Below are positions 1-10,579 of a DNA stretch of 46,546 nucleotides, piece after piece. Position 1 is the stretch's first letter. Each line of letters begins with the position of its first letter. The notes under the pieces were generated by a model that saw only the letters and a program-made list of their open reading frames with translations, searched no databases and was not told the DNA's origin. The DNA is taken from positions 1 through 46,546 of the forward strand of contig JNVV01000103.1 of assembly GCA_000733355.1 (NCBI GenBank), given 5' to 3'. Position numbers and translations under genes: made by a program. The stretch comes from Falciphora oryzae (Eukaryota > Ascomycota > Sordariomycetes > Magnaporthales > Magnaporthaceae).

Positions 1-540
1 ACCCACACGACCACCCGGACCAGGGAATCCAGGATCAGGGAAATCCAGGAACCCAGACCACCAAATCCAGGAACCCAGACCACCAAATCCAAGAATCCAG
101 AGAATCCAGGAACCCACACCACCAACTCCAGGAAAGGATCCAGGAGCCTGCAAATCTATGAACCAAAACCGTGACGACTGAAGGCTGCACCAAACTCCTG
201 GCAGTTTGCGCCAAAGTCCTAGCGTGGTGCACCAAAGACCCAGGCAGGGCACATCGGCGAGTTGGGCAAAAAACTAAAATTGAAACAGGGCACCCAAATC
301 TCCGGCGAGTTGTACCCAAATCTCTAGCAGCGCCTATTCAAATCTCAGGCGGGGCACCCAAATCCCTGGCGGGGTTTACTCAAATCTCAGGCGGGGCACC
401 CAAATCTTAGGCGGGGTGTACTTAAATCTCAAGCGGGGGCACCCAAATCCCTGGCGGGGTGTACCCAGATCTCAGGCGTGGTACACCCAATCACTGGCAG
501 CGCGTACTTGAATCTCTGACGGGGGCACCCAAATCCAAGG
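1..540. repeat. Two degenerate minisatellite arrays
   Basis: Positions 1-150 repeat a unit of about 22-24 bases built on 'aggaacccagaccaccaaat'. Positions 280-540 repeat a second unit of about 17-22 bases built on 'ggcggggcacccaaatctc'. The units differ by substitutions and small indels, so the arrays are old or mutating. The open frames across this stretch are made of the repeats themselves and I do not regard them as genes. Confidence 0.75.
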
Positions 541-556
541 CAAGATCCCTTAAGAT

Positions 557-1674
557 TTAACACTCACTCGGCGTGCTTAATAAATCCTGTTTGATTTCCG
601 CGACCATCCTTCGCTTATCGAATGATTGACCTGGTTTAATTGCCAATTCTGCTGCCTTTGCGAGACGTATACATGCCTTGATGAGCTCGTCGGGTACATA
701 TTGCAAGACGGTAGAGGCTAGGAATTTTTGCGTTTGCTTGTTTATTTTCGACGAGTTTTTGCTTGGATGAAATTAGCGCAAGACTGTCACGGCTCTGGCA
801 TATCTAGCTAAGCCCAATCCCACTAGACCAAAAGGACGAGAAGATACAAGTTCCTTGGACTTGTATCCCACGTTGGGCTTAGTACCTTGGTGCAAACGAG
901 ACATGGCTGCGTCTGCCCAACAAGGCATGCCGCGCCATCACAAAGACTGGATAAAAACGAAATATGTACCCACACGATGCTCTCAGCTACTTCGGAGTAG
1001 ATGATGAGGAAAAAGGGTGACGGTCCTGCAAGCGTCCCCCAACACCTTGCGGCTTGTTTGCGTCGTATCAAGTCGCGTCTCGAGACGGCTTGCGGCTGAG
1101 CACTTTTGTACAGAGTGTGTGCGACGCACACGTTACGCTCACCCCGCTTTCCTTGATTTCCTCTTTCAGAGGCTGTCCGCTTTCCTCGGATCCTTTTTTC
1201 CGAGGCTATAATATCCTCCAGGGACTTGAAAACGCGTAGCAACTGTATATGAGCAAGCCTTGAGCGTATACGATCGCTCCCTTTTATGGCGCTGTCCAGC
1301 ACTTGAAAGGCGGTAATAACGTGGGGATCCGAGCTTGGCGTGCTGCTGGGTAACGACGTTTTCGCGAGTATTAATATCCAGTTTTCTAAAATAGACTTAA
1401 AATTAGCCGCAAAGAATGTTATCGCTTCGGGCCTGACAAGCTGAGAAGGCTGAGTTAGCAGCCGTAACAGATTCTTGGTCCTCTTTTTCGTATACACTCG
1501 CTTCCTAGCATTCTCTGGCTGCACGCTTCGTACGCTGCGGGCCGGTACGGCCTGTTGCTTGCGGCTCTGGAATTGCTGTGGTCCTGTTGAGGAACTGACT
1601 TCGTCCAAGTCGATGTCTATGGGATCGCACATAGCGTCGAATTTACCGTCCGGAGCGATATGTGGCTGGCACAC
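557..1674 (-). CDS. Unknown family, copy A, two exons
   Basis: I do not recognise this family, but it has homologues in the same window at 7178-8156 and 9173-10268. Exon 1 is 1674-974. The conserved core reads roughly FFAxNxxxxLxxWIxxLxKT, then SSDPxVxxAFxxLD, RLAxIQLLRxFxSLExII, and near the end PFFLxxYSxVAExIV. The intron is 973-762 (212 bases), with donor GTGGGT, branch GCTAAT and acceptor CCAAG. Exon 2 is 761-557 and encodes a short helical domain (around VPDELIKACIRLAKAAE) conserved in every copy. The spliced product is about 301 residues. There is no signal peptide or membrane segment. The N-terminal 70 residues are basic and low in complexity. The intron is inferred by comparison with copies B and D, where the same phase-2 junction occurs; the donor itself is weak. 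Confidence 0.6.
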
Positions 1675-2101
1675 TTTTTAAAGGGTAGTGTTCGCTAGAT
1701 TCAAAGGCGAGGAGACGGTAAGCTTTATCTAGCATGTAAGCTGATGTGCGCCCAGGTCCAGGGTCGGCGATTTATTGTGGAAATGGGCAAGTCGGTGTAT
1801 GTTGAAGCCAGGCTCCCGGCTATGTCCAGTTCCTCGTATGTACACGCCACCTGGAGCCAGGATCACGGCTGCGGCTACGTCCGGCCAGCCAGACAGACGG
1901 GCGGACCCAAGACACCCACTATGATTGACCGAGGATGTATACTATCGCCGACTGAACTATCGCAGGTGGTTATTAATTAATGGCGGAGGTGCCTATCCAC
2001 GCCAAGAGGGGCAAGGGTTTACTACGTATAAGCCTTACGATAGTGATGAAGATGACTCCTGCCACTGCTGTGTGACGATCAGGTGAATCCTGGGTAAGGA
2101 T
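1675..2101. other. Intergenic stretch upstream of copy A
   Basis: This should hold the promoter of the minus-strand gene at 557-1674. I see no clear TATA box and no second gene. A 78-residue open frame at 1744-1980 lacks recognisable features and is not supported. Confidence 0.4.
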
Positions 2102-2635
2102 TGTTAGAAGTATTCGACCCCGACGGAGGATACAGCCACGTGATCGTCACGTGACGTGATCCGCGCCCCCTAGAAGTGCAGGGCGGGCCGGATGGGACTC
2201 TAGTTCTGCTCTTCTACACAATCAGTCAATCAAGTCTTTGCCCCTATTTTAATAAGGATTCGGGATTAGAAAGGGGTTGTTTTTAAGGTAGACAGTTTAG
2301 GCTGCGAACAGTGTACTGAAGTGATCGGTCTCTCCAAGAAAGAGATGTATTGTGCAAGTTACTGAAGATCCAGTAGCTAAGAACTATATAAGCTATCTAG
2401 GTAGGGAGCGTGTGTTTATATAAACTGTGGTCTTGGCTTGATCTTTGTGATCTTTGGAGATCACTTAGATCCTGACCTGTGTGATCTGGAGAGATCACTG
2501 AGACCACTTGTCTTGGCGTTATTATCTTATCGCCACGTGGACTGGTGGGTCCCGTTGTTCTTTCGTTGCGGGGCTTCCCATCGTGCGGGGCACTTCTCTC
2601 CCTTGCGTTAGTGCGTCCGAAGACCGGTCGTAACA
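2102..2635 (-). mobile_element. Probable solo LTR, minus orientation
   Basis: Read on the minus strand the element starts TGTTACGACC and ends TTCTAACA, the TG...CA ends of an LTR. Its first ten bases equal the start of the solo LTR at 30647. It contains a TATA-like 'gtttatataaac' near 2410-2425, several GATC-centred inverted repeats (2436-2510) and a CACGTGATCGTCACGTG palindrome near 2138. The flanking five bases (AGGAT at 2097-2101, TAGGC at 2636-2640) do not match, so the target duplication is lost or the ends are slightly wrong. I find no gag or pol coding next to it. Confidence 0.55.
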
Positions 2636-2639
2636 TAGG

Positions 2640-4470
2640 CCTTGTCACTTGGTCATATTCCCGGCATTCACGCTTTCGTTGGCTTTCCTTTCCCTGATTT
2701 GTTTCCCTTTTTCTTCTTGGGTATCTTGGATCCTACCCCGCCCCCTGAGCTGCAGCAACCACCTTTTTGGCCGCCGTTTTGGGTGCGCTTTGTGCCGAAG
2801 CCGCCGCTTTCTGCTGGCCGGCCGGTGCTGGCGGTGGGGATAGACGCCGAAGCGCTCGCCAAGAAGCTCGCGCATGCGAGTACAGGTGCGGGATTCCGCG
2901 ACCCAGAAACCAAACGCCTCGCGTCCATCGACTTCGCCTTCAGCATCCCTTCGCAGATGGCGCGCACGCGCGCTCCTTCGCGCGCTCAACTTTTTGCCGG
3001 GCATCTCGATACCGGAAATCTGGGGATGGTTTCAAAAACGTTTATTTTGGGCGGAGGTAATGTCTGTCGCGGTGCTGCTGCTCTTCCTAATATCACGGAC
3101 TGACATTTGGTGCAAAAAGCAGTATGGACCACCGAGCCCCACTGGCACACCGTTTGCAGGTCACAGCAGTTATGCAGGTTCGATGTATTATTTAATTTGC
3201 ACGCGGGTTTGGAGATAAAGTCGTTTGACGCTCAACTAGTTATCTGTCTTCGGTAATTCTTTCCCCATAAAGTACAGCCGTTCTGACGTGGCCCACCCCA
3301 GCATGCATACCCTTTCCTCTGAATTTTCACCGACCAAGCGGTGTACCTTGTTGAGGCTAATACGGTTGGGACTCGCATTTAGGCCACGCGCATTACGAGG
3401 CGTACCGATAAGAGTGCACTCCAGCCTCCATTCAAGTTCGACAGCCAATCAGACAACGAAAGGGTGAACTCTCCGCATTAGCTTGACAGCCGCACCGTCA
3501 GCCTTGCCTTACATGCCTCACTCTCACACATTCCCTTCGGCGTGGGCCATATGGCCACAGCCGATGCTCGAGATTCCTGAAGCGTCACGTACCTTTCTAC
3601 TCTTCTGCCCTTTTACCGGGCCAACTTGCCTTGCTGTCCCTGTCAAAAGGTGACAGGAATTCAGAAAAGACTGCAGGTCGCGCTGTACAAATCAGAATGG
3701 ATTGCTGCAGCGCTCGCATGCCTGAGACTCGGATTTGGGCGGCGGCGGGTCAGTCGCTCACGTCAGTGCGGGGGCCCATCCCGCGTCCCTGGTCCAGGTC
3801 CCTGGCAAGTCTGTCCGATGCCAGGGCAAGCCGGTGGCCGGGTGTCGCCGATGCTGTTCGTGCTAGGAATTGGGAGGCGAGGGCTGACATGCTCGGCTGT
3901 TATTCTAACTCCCGGCTCCAGGCTTTGGGTTCCCACGAGGCCACATATAAGTTCAAGGCATCCTTTCCTTGGGACAAAGACAATACGGACCCCACTGCAC
4001 TGGTTCCGGCTCGCGCGGATCAATTTCTTCTGGATTTATAATATGATAGGCCGAATACCAAAGCCACGGCGTTTTGAATGTAATCCTCGCCCAAATGTGC
4101 AAAGTAATGAGAGTAGCGAAAGTTACACAGGGACGTACAGATGTCGCGGTACATGGGTGTACATTGCACGAGAGCTGAAGCACAAGTTAGTCGAACAGAG
4201 ACGTGCGAGGAGTGTAGGCAATAAAGGGGAATCGGTTATGTGCAAAATAGTGCCGACAGTTGCATATGGTTCCGAGTGCAGAGAGCTTGCGGCAAGACGG
4301 TGCAGGTCGGAGCAAAAAGTAGATACAAGGACCTGCAGCCAGGTGCAGTGAAGCCGGCAAGCTGCAGTAGTAGATACAATGAAGTGCAGCCAATCACATA
4401 TTAAGTATAACTAAGAATCTATACAAATATACACCCCATTAAAGGAGGGCAAGGTCGTCTTTTTGGCCCA
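2640..4470. other. Repeat-derived stretch without a supported gene
   Basis: Several short frames overlap on both strands (for example 2642-3103 plus, 2645-3004 minus, 3626-4351 plus), but none shows a recognisable domain or consistent structure, and their strand overlap argues against coding. The part 3890-4060 is a copy of a dispersed repeat described separately. A TATA-poor, T-rich 2650-2720 follows the LTR. Confidence 0.45.
3890..4060 (+). repeat. Dispersed repeat 1, plus copy
   Basis: The run 'aagttcaaggcatc' with its flanks (cccacgaggccacatata before it, gacaatacgg...cactggttcc after it) recurs in inverted orientation at about 10375-10510. The copies are diverged but align over some 130 bases. 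The unit is probably a fragment of a decayed transposon. Confidence 0.6.
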
Positions 4471-4474
4471 AATC

Positions 4475-4675
4475 TAAATCCATTTTATCCGCGGCTTCAT
4501 TTCTTTTCCCTTGGGAAAGTAGAGAAGCTCTGACCCCTGTGACAGCCCCCGCAGTTCCGTCAAATCTCCAGACCTAATTGCCTCCTCCGTCATTCCTGTA
4601 ATGCATGTACAGGCATCCACAGGCCCAGGCGGAGCATTCCGCTAGACGTGGGCTGCCAGGGTAGCCATAGTGGTT
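4475..4675 (-). pseudogene. Family copy E, C-terminal exon relic
   Basis: The minus strand from about 4671 reads ATGGCTACCCTGGCAGCC and aligns with the C-terminal exon of copy D at 5413-5607, so the two form an inverted pair about 740 bases apart. The ninth codon is TAG where copy D has CGG, and further indels break the frame. The alignment extends through the stretch that corresponds to the residues GDLTELRGAVTG in D. No first exon is visible beside it. It is a nonfunctional fragment. Confidence 0.6.
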
Positions 4676-4678
4676 TGG

Positions 4679-4702
4679 CCCAGCCCAGCCCAGCCCAGCC
4701 CG
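4679..4702. repeat. (CCCAG)n microsatellite
   Basis: About four and a half perfect copies of the pentamer CCCAG lie just downstream of the copy E relic. Confidence 0.85.
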
Positions 4703-4709
4703 CCAGGTT

Positions 4710-4880
4710 GCGTGAATGCAGCAAAATCTTAAGCCCTAGGGCGTAAAGACGGGGCCTGGGCGGTGTCTAGGGCACTCACGGTGCCAAATGGAGCCAGTGG
4801 GAGGTGCTCGAGGCCCGCCAGCTACCCGCGAACTTGGGGAACGAAGTACCAGAAGCCTGGCTTCGGGTCATTGTAGCCAC
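4710..4880 (+). repeat. Dispersed repeat 2, first copy
   Basis: The block contains 'ccagtgggaggtgctcgagg' followed by 'cttcgggtcattgtagcca'. It recurs in direct orientation at 8535-8700 with moderate divergence. Confidence 0.65.
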
Positions 4881-4904
4881 ACCCACACCCGCCTCCGAGG
4901 TAAC

Positions 4905-5008
4905 ACCCAGATCCAGGCGACACCCAGATGCCAGACGACACCCGGATCCAGGCGACACCCAGACGCCAGACGACACCCGGATCCAGGCGACACCCAGATG
5001 CCAGAGAG
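4905..5008. repeat. Minisatellite, about 17-18 base half-units
   Basis: Two alternating half-units, 'gacacccagatgccagac' and 'gacacccggatccaggc', form a 35-base unit repeated about three times. The array lies where the 5' part of family copy D would be expected, so it may have replaced it. Confidence 0.8.
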
Positions 5009-5039
5009 CGCCCAAGAAAGCCGTTTCGGATAAAACAAG

Positions 5040-5607
5040 ATTCATGAGTGTGCTTTACGAGCGCAGACGAACCGGCAGGCGCTGGGTAGCACTGGCGGGA
5101 CCCCCTCTTTTTTCTCGTATATTCGGATGTAGCTGAGACGGCCGTGTACGTACTTCCACTTGATGGGCGACTACTAAAGCTTATATCACAGTTGGCTCAA
5201 AGGGATTGGAGAGACAATGCTGCAATTTACCCGAGAGTTGGATTGGCGACCCAAAGCTACAGAAGAAAGTAAACAAAGATGTGTTGCATCTTGCTCGGGC
5301 CCCGCGATCTAAGAGTCTGCGGCGGGGTCCTGGGTAGTGGGGCGCAAGCCGGAGAGGGCTCGCCGCGCCATAACAGCTTACATTTAACAGACACAGGTCT
5401 GACCAAATTATCATGGCTACCTTGGCAGCCAACGTCCGGCAGAATGCTCTGTTTGCGCTTGTGGACGTCTGCGCTCGGATTATGGGAATGGCTGAGGAAG
5501 CAAGCAAATCTGGAGATTTGACAGAATTGCGGGGTGCTGTTACAGGAATCAAAGCTTCTCTATTTTCGAAAATGGATTTGCCTGTCGAAAAGACGAGGCC
5601 AGCCTGA
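5040..5607 (+). pseudogene. Family copy D, 3' fragment with frameshift
   Basis: The end of exon 1 (about 5040-5145) matches copies A and B: residues resembling RRxxxRRWxxLAGPPLF, then YSDVAETAV. A one-base shift near 5101-5110 in a C/T run separates these two parts, so the frame is broken. The donor at 5146 is GTACGT and falls in phase 2, as in A and B. The acceptor is 5390, preceded by CTTAC. Exon 2 (5391-5607) reads HRSDQIIMATLAANVRQNAL and continues to a TGA; it is intact and aligns with the last exons of A, B and C. Everything upstream of the last 35 residues of exon 1 is missing. Confidence 0.6.
5230..5390 (+). repeat. Dispersed repeat 3, inside the copy D intron
   Basis: The stretch from 'gttggattggcgacccaaag' to 'cgccataacagctta' is repeated in diverged, direct form at about 5760-5950 ('gttgatttggctatctaaag' to 'tgccataacacgcg'). 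Confidence 0.5.
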
Positions 5608-5612
5608 ACCCT

Positions 5613-6488
5613 TCACCCATCCTCCCCTAAACAGTGGGTACTTGTTATAAATTAGGAGTGTAATAGTGCTGGGGCCCCGGAGTTCGGACCCGGCTGGCCC
5701 GCGTCACGCCGCGTTGTCACGATATCCGTATCGGGCAAAGAGACGAGGCTGCGATGTACCCGTAGGGTTGATTTGGCTATCTAAAGCTAAGGAACAGGAA
5801 GGAATCGCGGTGCTCCGCACCGGGATTGATTGGCAGGGTTTTCTGTGCGGCCAAGTGGTGCGCGGGCCAACGGCCGCCACGTGACCGCCCTTCCTGGGAG
5901 CCTGAGGACCGGCAAGCCCAAGAGGGCCTGCCGTGCCATAACACGCGTCATGAAAACGGATCTCCGTGCAATCGGGACCTGGAGACCACGGGACAGTCCG
6001 GGCAGAGCCAAGTGACGCCTGTATATTGTGGAAGGACCGCTCCCTGGAGAGACGTACTTCTTGCTCTGTTCTTTGTATGTTGCTTATCCAAAAACCTAAT
6101 ACCATACAGATCCCTATCAAGTATTTCTACTTGCCCTGTTTGCACCTCCTTATATCTCATCTGCTGCGGGTCGAGTTCGTTGCACACGGGTGCTTGTTCT
6201 AAACTCCTCTCCATCCCACCATGCCTTCTGCACTCACAGGATGATCTTGGCCCCAATAATGCACTGCTTAAGTCTGAGAGCGCTTCCAGACTGACACACC
6301 GTCTCTCCAGCAGCGAGCGTTGCCAACAAATTGACGCAGCCGACGAACGCGCGTCCGGCCGTTTATTAGGACCGACGAATCATAGGGTGGACGGAGAATT
6401 CAGAGCCGCATGGCCCTCGTGAAACCGCACCGGCTTCGTCGCCGCCACTCTAGCTAGTGCATGACGGCCCATTTCCAGGATGTCAAGG
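5613..6488. other. Non-coding, repeat-bearing stretch
   Basis: It contains the second copy of dispersed repeat 3 (5760-5950). Open frames at 5826-6422 and 5704-6120 overlap on opposite strands and show no domain. I see no supported gene. Confidence 0.4.
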
Positions 6489-6489
6489 C

Positions 6490-6880
6490 TACCCCGCCAA
6501 AAACCCCCCAAAACAATCAGCGGCATCATGATTAGTCATGATCTGCTTTTTTATGTCCGGGCAGCTGTGGGACAGAGACAAGGCTGTCAATCGACGCCCA
6601 TTGTTACACAGTGTTCATGTCCCCTTGATTGCCCAAGTCGAGCCAGAAATGCGGGCGGGTGTACCAGAGGCTTGGCAGTGTCCAGGGTCCGGGATCTGGG
6701 AGGTGTGGGAGCCGCGGTCCGGGTGGATGTTGGCCTGACACCTGGATTCTGGCCACGGTCCCAAATTCGGGACGAAAGCGTTCAATTGCCATGTGGCAGG
6801 CGGCGAAGCCAGATTTTAGGCAGCACAAGCTGTGCGATATCGAACTGCGATGAACAAGGTGGAAGAAACGCGACGAAGAA
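6490..6880 (+). repeat. Inverted repeat arm, left
   Basis: From 'ccaaaacaatcagcggcatc' to 'gatgaacaaggtggaagaaa' this block matches the reverse complement of about 10580-10990, with scattered differences. The two arms enclose family copies B and C. A purine-rich, A-rich tract (6860-6990) follows. Confidence 0.7.
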
Positions 6881-7177
6881 AGCGACGAAACACGGTAAAA
6901 CGAATGCGACAAAAGGCGACAATAAAAAACGAAACGCGGCAGAAGACGCAACGAAACGTTAACAAAGGGAGCAGCTAAAAAATCAAGTATACAGTTTATA
7001 GTACAGTATGCTCTGCCGTATCGGGCTCAGCGCCTGCGGATTCCCCCAATATTTTTCACAGTAACACAAAGCTTTTAGCACCTGGTGACCTCGCTAACCT
7101 CCAGCGCTCATCTCGCTGACCGCTCAAGCCCTCCAGAGAGTTTGAGCCCCTAATCAGCCTAAAGGACTGCTGAAAGA

Positions 7178-8156
7178 TTAGCGACCGCTGCGACAGCTGA
7201 AGCAATACTGTAATTTGTCGGCATAGTCAAACTGAAAGTGGTGATCATCTAAATCCATCTCGCCAAGTAAATATTGCGACACTTTCATTGCGACGCTCCT
7301 AGTGTCACATGATTGGCCGGATCTCACTGCGGAGCTTGCTAATCGTGCCAGTTCCTTGCAGGCAGTGATGAGCTTGGCAGGAGACTCCCGCGCAACATGG
7401 GATGCTACAGCTTTCAGCATTGGCATGTCAAACCCTGAGGATCTATCGCTGTACAGACAGTCAGCTTCGGACGAGATGGAACGAAGGGCAAGGGGACGCG
7501 CACGCCATTCTCTCGGCTACGTTGGAGTAGGCGAGGAGGAAAAATGGCGGTTCTACCGCGAGCTCTCTCAACCGCCTCGCATATCGTGTGCGCTCCAGGA
7601 GCCTGGCCTTTGATATTGGCCGCTTTTGCGCACTCATGTAGATGTTAACAGAAACACTCGAAACACCGTATCCGGGTTTCAAGTCGATCCTTCCGTTTCG
7701 ATGGTCGGAGCTAATGATGCGCTCAAGGGATTCGAACATGCATAGTAATTGGATAGATGCGAGCCTTTGGACTATGCGAGTACTTTCTCGCCCAGACATG
7801 ATGCGATCTAGTTCCTTGAAGGCAGAAACCACGCGGGGATCCGAACTGGTGGCATCGTTGGGCAACGTGGTCTTCCTCAGCATGGAGATCCATTCCGCGA
7901 GAGCCATCTCGCAATTCTCGGCAAAAAATGTCAACGGATCACGTCTGACAAGCCTGGAGGAAACTTCTTCGACGGCCAATAGGGTTCTTCCGTTGTTTGC
8001 CTTTTTAGAAGGGCCGCGCGCCCCCGACTGCCTATGCTTTGGTGTTGCTTTCGCCTTTTTGGACACGCGTCTACGTCTCTTTGCCTTTGCTGCGCTGTCC
8101 AGCCCGGAACGGGCGTGGGCCGTCCTGCCGTCGTGAATATCCATTACATCGTGCAT
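7178..8156 (-). CDS. Unknown family, copy B, two exons
   Basis: This is the most intact member of the family. Exon 1 is 8156-7504. Its basic N-terminus (residues 20-60, rich in K, R and A) resembles a nuclear localisation signal. The core then has DPLTFFAENCEMALAEWIS, LRKTTLP, SSDPRVVSAFKELD, GRES, RLASIQLL, and PFFLLAYSNVAE. The intron is 7503-7449 (55 bases) with branch GCTGAC and acceptor TGTACAG; the donor GTGCGC is weak but gives the phase-2 junction shared with copies A and D. Exon 2 is 7448-7178 and carries the C-terminal helical domain around SPAKLITACKELARLAS. The spliced protein is about 307 residues. The function is unknown. No catalytic motif is apparent; the helical composition suggests a binding or scaffold role, which is only inference. 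Confidence 0.65.
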
Positions 8157-8534
8157 AACGTCTAACCTGTTGCCCTGCGTATTCTGTACCTACGCGTCAA
8201 AGTAAAGGGGGACAAACTGATAAAGCATTGGGAATCACGAAGTGATGAGGTCATGCTGTCACTGGGCGCATGCCGAGTTATATTTCGAGGCGCCACATTG
8301 CAATCCAGGAACGCGGCTCCGGTGATGAGCCTTGGTCCGGGACTACGGCCGTGCTGCCAAGGTCGTGGCCCTTGGGCTCTAAGAACGGTGGCCTGACAAC
8401 AAGACCGCAAAATGGGCCGGCGGATTGGCAGTCCAGAACCGGGTGAGTCCAGAAACCAGGACAGGAGGCGGCGGGAATGGAACGGGCGTGCAGGGAGCGC
8501 GTGGAAACTTGACTTGCTGTTTGTAAGCCGCTCA

Positions 8535-8700
8535 GCCCAGACCGGCAGGGTGCAGCAAACTCTATAGGGAAACGGTCCTGGGGCATAAAGGTGGGGGTCT
8601 GGGCGATGTTTGGGGGATTTACAGCGCTAAATGGAACCAGTGGGAGGTGCTCGAGGCCCTCCGGCTACGCGTACTTGGCTTCAGGTCATTGCAGCCATAT
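8535..8700 (+). repeat. Dispersed repeat 2, second copy
   Basis: This is the direct-orientation partner of 4710-4880, sharing 'ccagtgggaggtgctcgagg' exactly. It lies between family copies B and C, as the first copy lies between E and D. That suggests the repeat travels with the family as part of one duplicated segment. Confidence 0.65.
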
Positions 8701-9172
8701 GCTAGGCCGCGCACAAGCCCCAGGCCACACCGGAGGCCACACCGCACCTATACCTTACGCCGCAGCCGCACCCTATGGCTTTTCAGCCATCAACGCCCAA
8801 GCCGCGCTTGAAAGATTAAGCTCTAACTAAACTACGTTGTCAGGGACCTGTACAGTAGGCACTGGTGATAGGTATATCTAATCAGAGAGCGTTCCATGAG
8901 GGACCGACTTACTTCCCGTCCTCCTGGGATCGGGCTTCGACTATATACACGATACCATGCTCCCAGTCCTCTGTCTTTCAGGTATAAAACTTTTGGGCCT
9001 CCGGTGTCTCGGACGGGCATGGCCCTCTAGCCGAGACTGGAGGTCCGGCACCCGTCAGGCGGTCCTGCCGCTGCCATGTCTCCGAGCCTAGCCATCCTAC
9101 ACACATTCCCATAAAGCTATCTCTTCGAGCCCTAGGCCTGAAAGAAACAAATAGTATTTTAACATTCGTAAA
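8701..9172. other. Spacer between copies B and C
   Basis: No gene is visible. The stretch includes the region downstream of minus-strand copy C. Short open frames at 8591-8830 and 8832-9020 have no recognisable content. Confidence 0.4.
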
Positions 9173-10268
9173 CTAGCTCAAAAGATTAAAGGAATGTTTG
9201 ATTTGGGTGGCCACAAATTCACGAAGATTAAATGAAGGGTCGAATCCGGCTGCGGTTTTTGCTGCTTCAGTGAGACGAGCACAGATACCCACGAGCCGGT
9301 CAGGACATTTTTCCAGAATTCTAGTTGCTACTAGCTTCAAAGTCGCACCATCTGTGCTTTTAAAGCTTTTACTGTGGGATTGTCAGTGGTAAGAAGTTTT
9401 GAAAGGAAAGGGCCACATATACGATCGCCTCAGCTGCGTCTGAGTGGATTAAGACACCGAGTGGTGCCAATATCGCCAGGTCGTTCCATCTTCTGCTAAA
9501 CCGCTTACGGCTTTGTTTTAGCTTACGTCTTAATTCCACTGTATTCGAATGCTTCTTTTGGGCTTTCATATATATATCCATAGCAATACGCGCATTAGTG
9601 TAAGAAGCTTCGCGGGGGATCCGTCCATTCCCTCTGTCGGACTTTATAACGGCTTCAAGGGAGATAAAAAGCCGTGCTAGTTGGACGTATGCGAGTCGTC
9701 GAAGCAAATAGTCGCTCTCCCTTCCAGTTATGATGCCGTCTACGGTTCTAAATGCCCCGACCCAATAAGGGTCAGAACTCGAGATGTTATGCTGCGAGGT
9801 TGTCTGGCGGAGTAATGAAATCCAGTTTATCAGGATTTTCTCGCACTTGGTAGCAAAGGACTTGATCGGGTCATCTCCGAGAAGCCTGTAGGTAAGAGAA
9901 GTTACCCGTGCTAAATTTTTAAGATTATGGATTGGATCCGGTGTTTGAACCTCTAGTGCTGCCATAGCCGCTGCGCTAAGAGGTTTTTCGCCTCCCTGGT
10001 GGTTACACTTGCAATGGCAAATTAAATTACTCGTTTCGGCTTGTAGATTCTCTGGTTTGAAGCCACTTCCCGTAGGGAGTTTGCCATAAGCGTCATGGCT
10101 GTAGTCCCTAGGCGCTTGGTTGATGTCTACACGCTCGGGATCCAATGGGTTGCTTTCACAAGCCGTTTCGTCGTGCTTACCAATGGACGTAGGTTCGACG
10201 ACTGCTTTGGGCAGATTACTGGCATTAGGTCGCTTTGCATTGGGCCGCAAGCTCGGTAGTTTAAGCAT
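9173..10268 (-). CDS. Unknown family, copy C, splice donor altered
   Basis: Exon 1 (10268-9421 by homology) has an N-terminal extension of about 100 residues, with a small His/Cys cluster (around NLICHCKCNHQGGE) absent from A and B. The family core follows: DDPIKSFATKCEKILINWIS, SSDPYWVGAF, GRES, RLAYVQLARLFISLE and HSDAAEAIV. Exon 2 (9371-9173) encodes the conserved domain around CPDRLVGICARLTEAAKTA. The branch (CACTGAC) and acceptor (CCCACAG) are good. At the expected phase-2 donor the sequence is ATATGT instead of GTATGT, so splicing as in the other copies may fail. Translation would then stop at about residue 299, before the last domain. If spliced as in the others, the protein would have about 348 residues. 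Confidence 0.5.
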
Positions 10269-10374
10269 TTTTACAAGTTTATCGACTTGACAACTTCGTC
10301 CGCCAGCGGACGGGCTTTTACTTCGGTGGTAGGAGGGTCGTATAAAAGGCGACTAGGAGGTAAATTTCTACTAC

Positions 10375-10510
10375 AGGCCATAGATGTTTGATCCATATGA
10401 ACTGGAACCAGTGCAAGTCCCGTGCGATCCGAATTGCTTTTCGGAGACAAAGATGCCTTGAACTTATATATGGCCTTGTGGGAGCCCGAAATCGGGAATT
10501 GGGAAGCATT
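10375..10510 (-). repeat. Dispersed repeat 1, minus copy
   Basis: This is the inverted partner of 3890-4060. It shares 'aagttcaaggcatc' and the 'tgcactggttcc' block when read on the minus strand. Confidence 0.6.
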
Positions 10511-10579
10511 GTCCGGATTTTGGATACCGGCCATCACAACCCGGATCAAAGCCACCGTCCATCCGGTTGGACGAAGTGC

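Noticed and set aside
1..540. A possible CRISPR-like or telomeric array
   Set aside because: The units are degenerate, without unique spacers, and do not match the telomere hexamer. It is a minisatellite.
2642..3103. A Pro-rich 153-codon frame and overlapping minus-strand frames beside the LTR, considered as gag remnants
   Set aside because: No zinc knuckle, protease or other retroelement motif is present, and frames overlap on both strands.
9372..9420. A U12-type AT-AC intron in copy C
   Set aside because: The end is CAG, not AC, and the sister copies use GT donors. A mutated GT donor is simpler.
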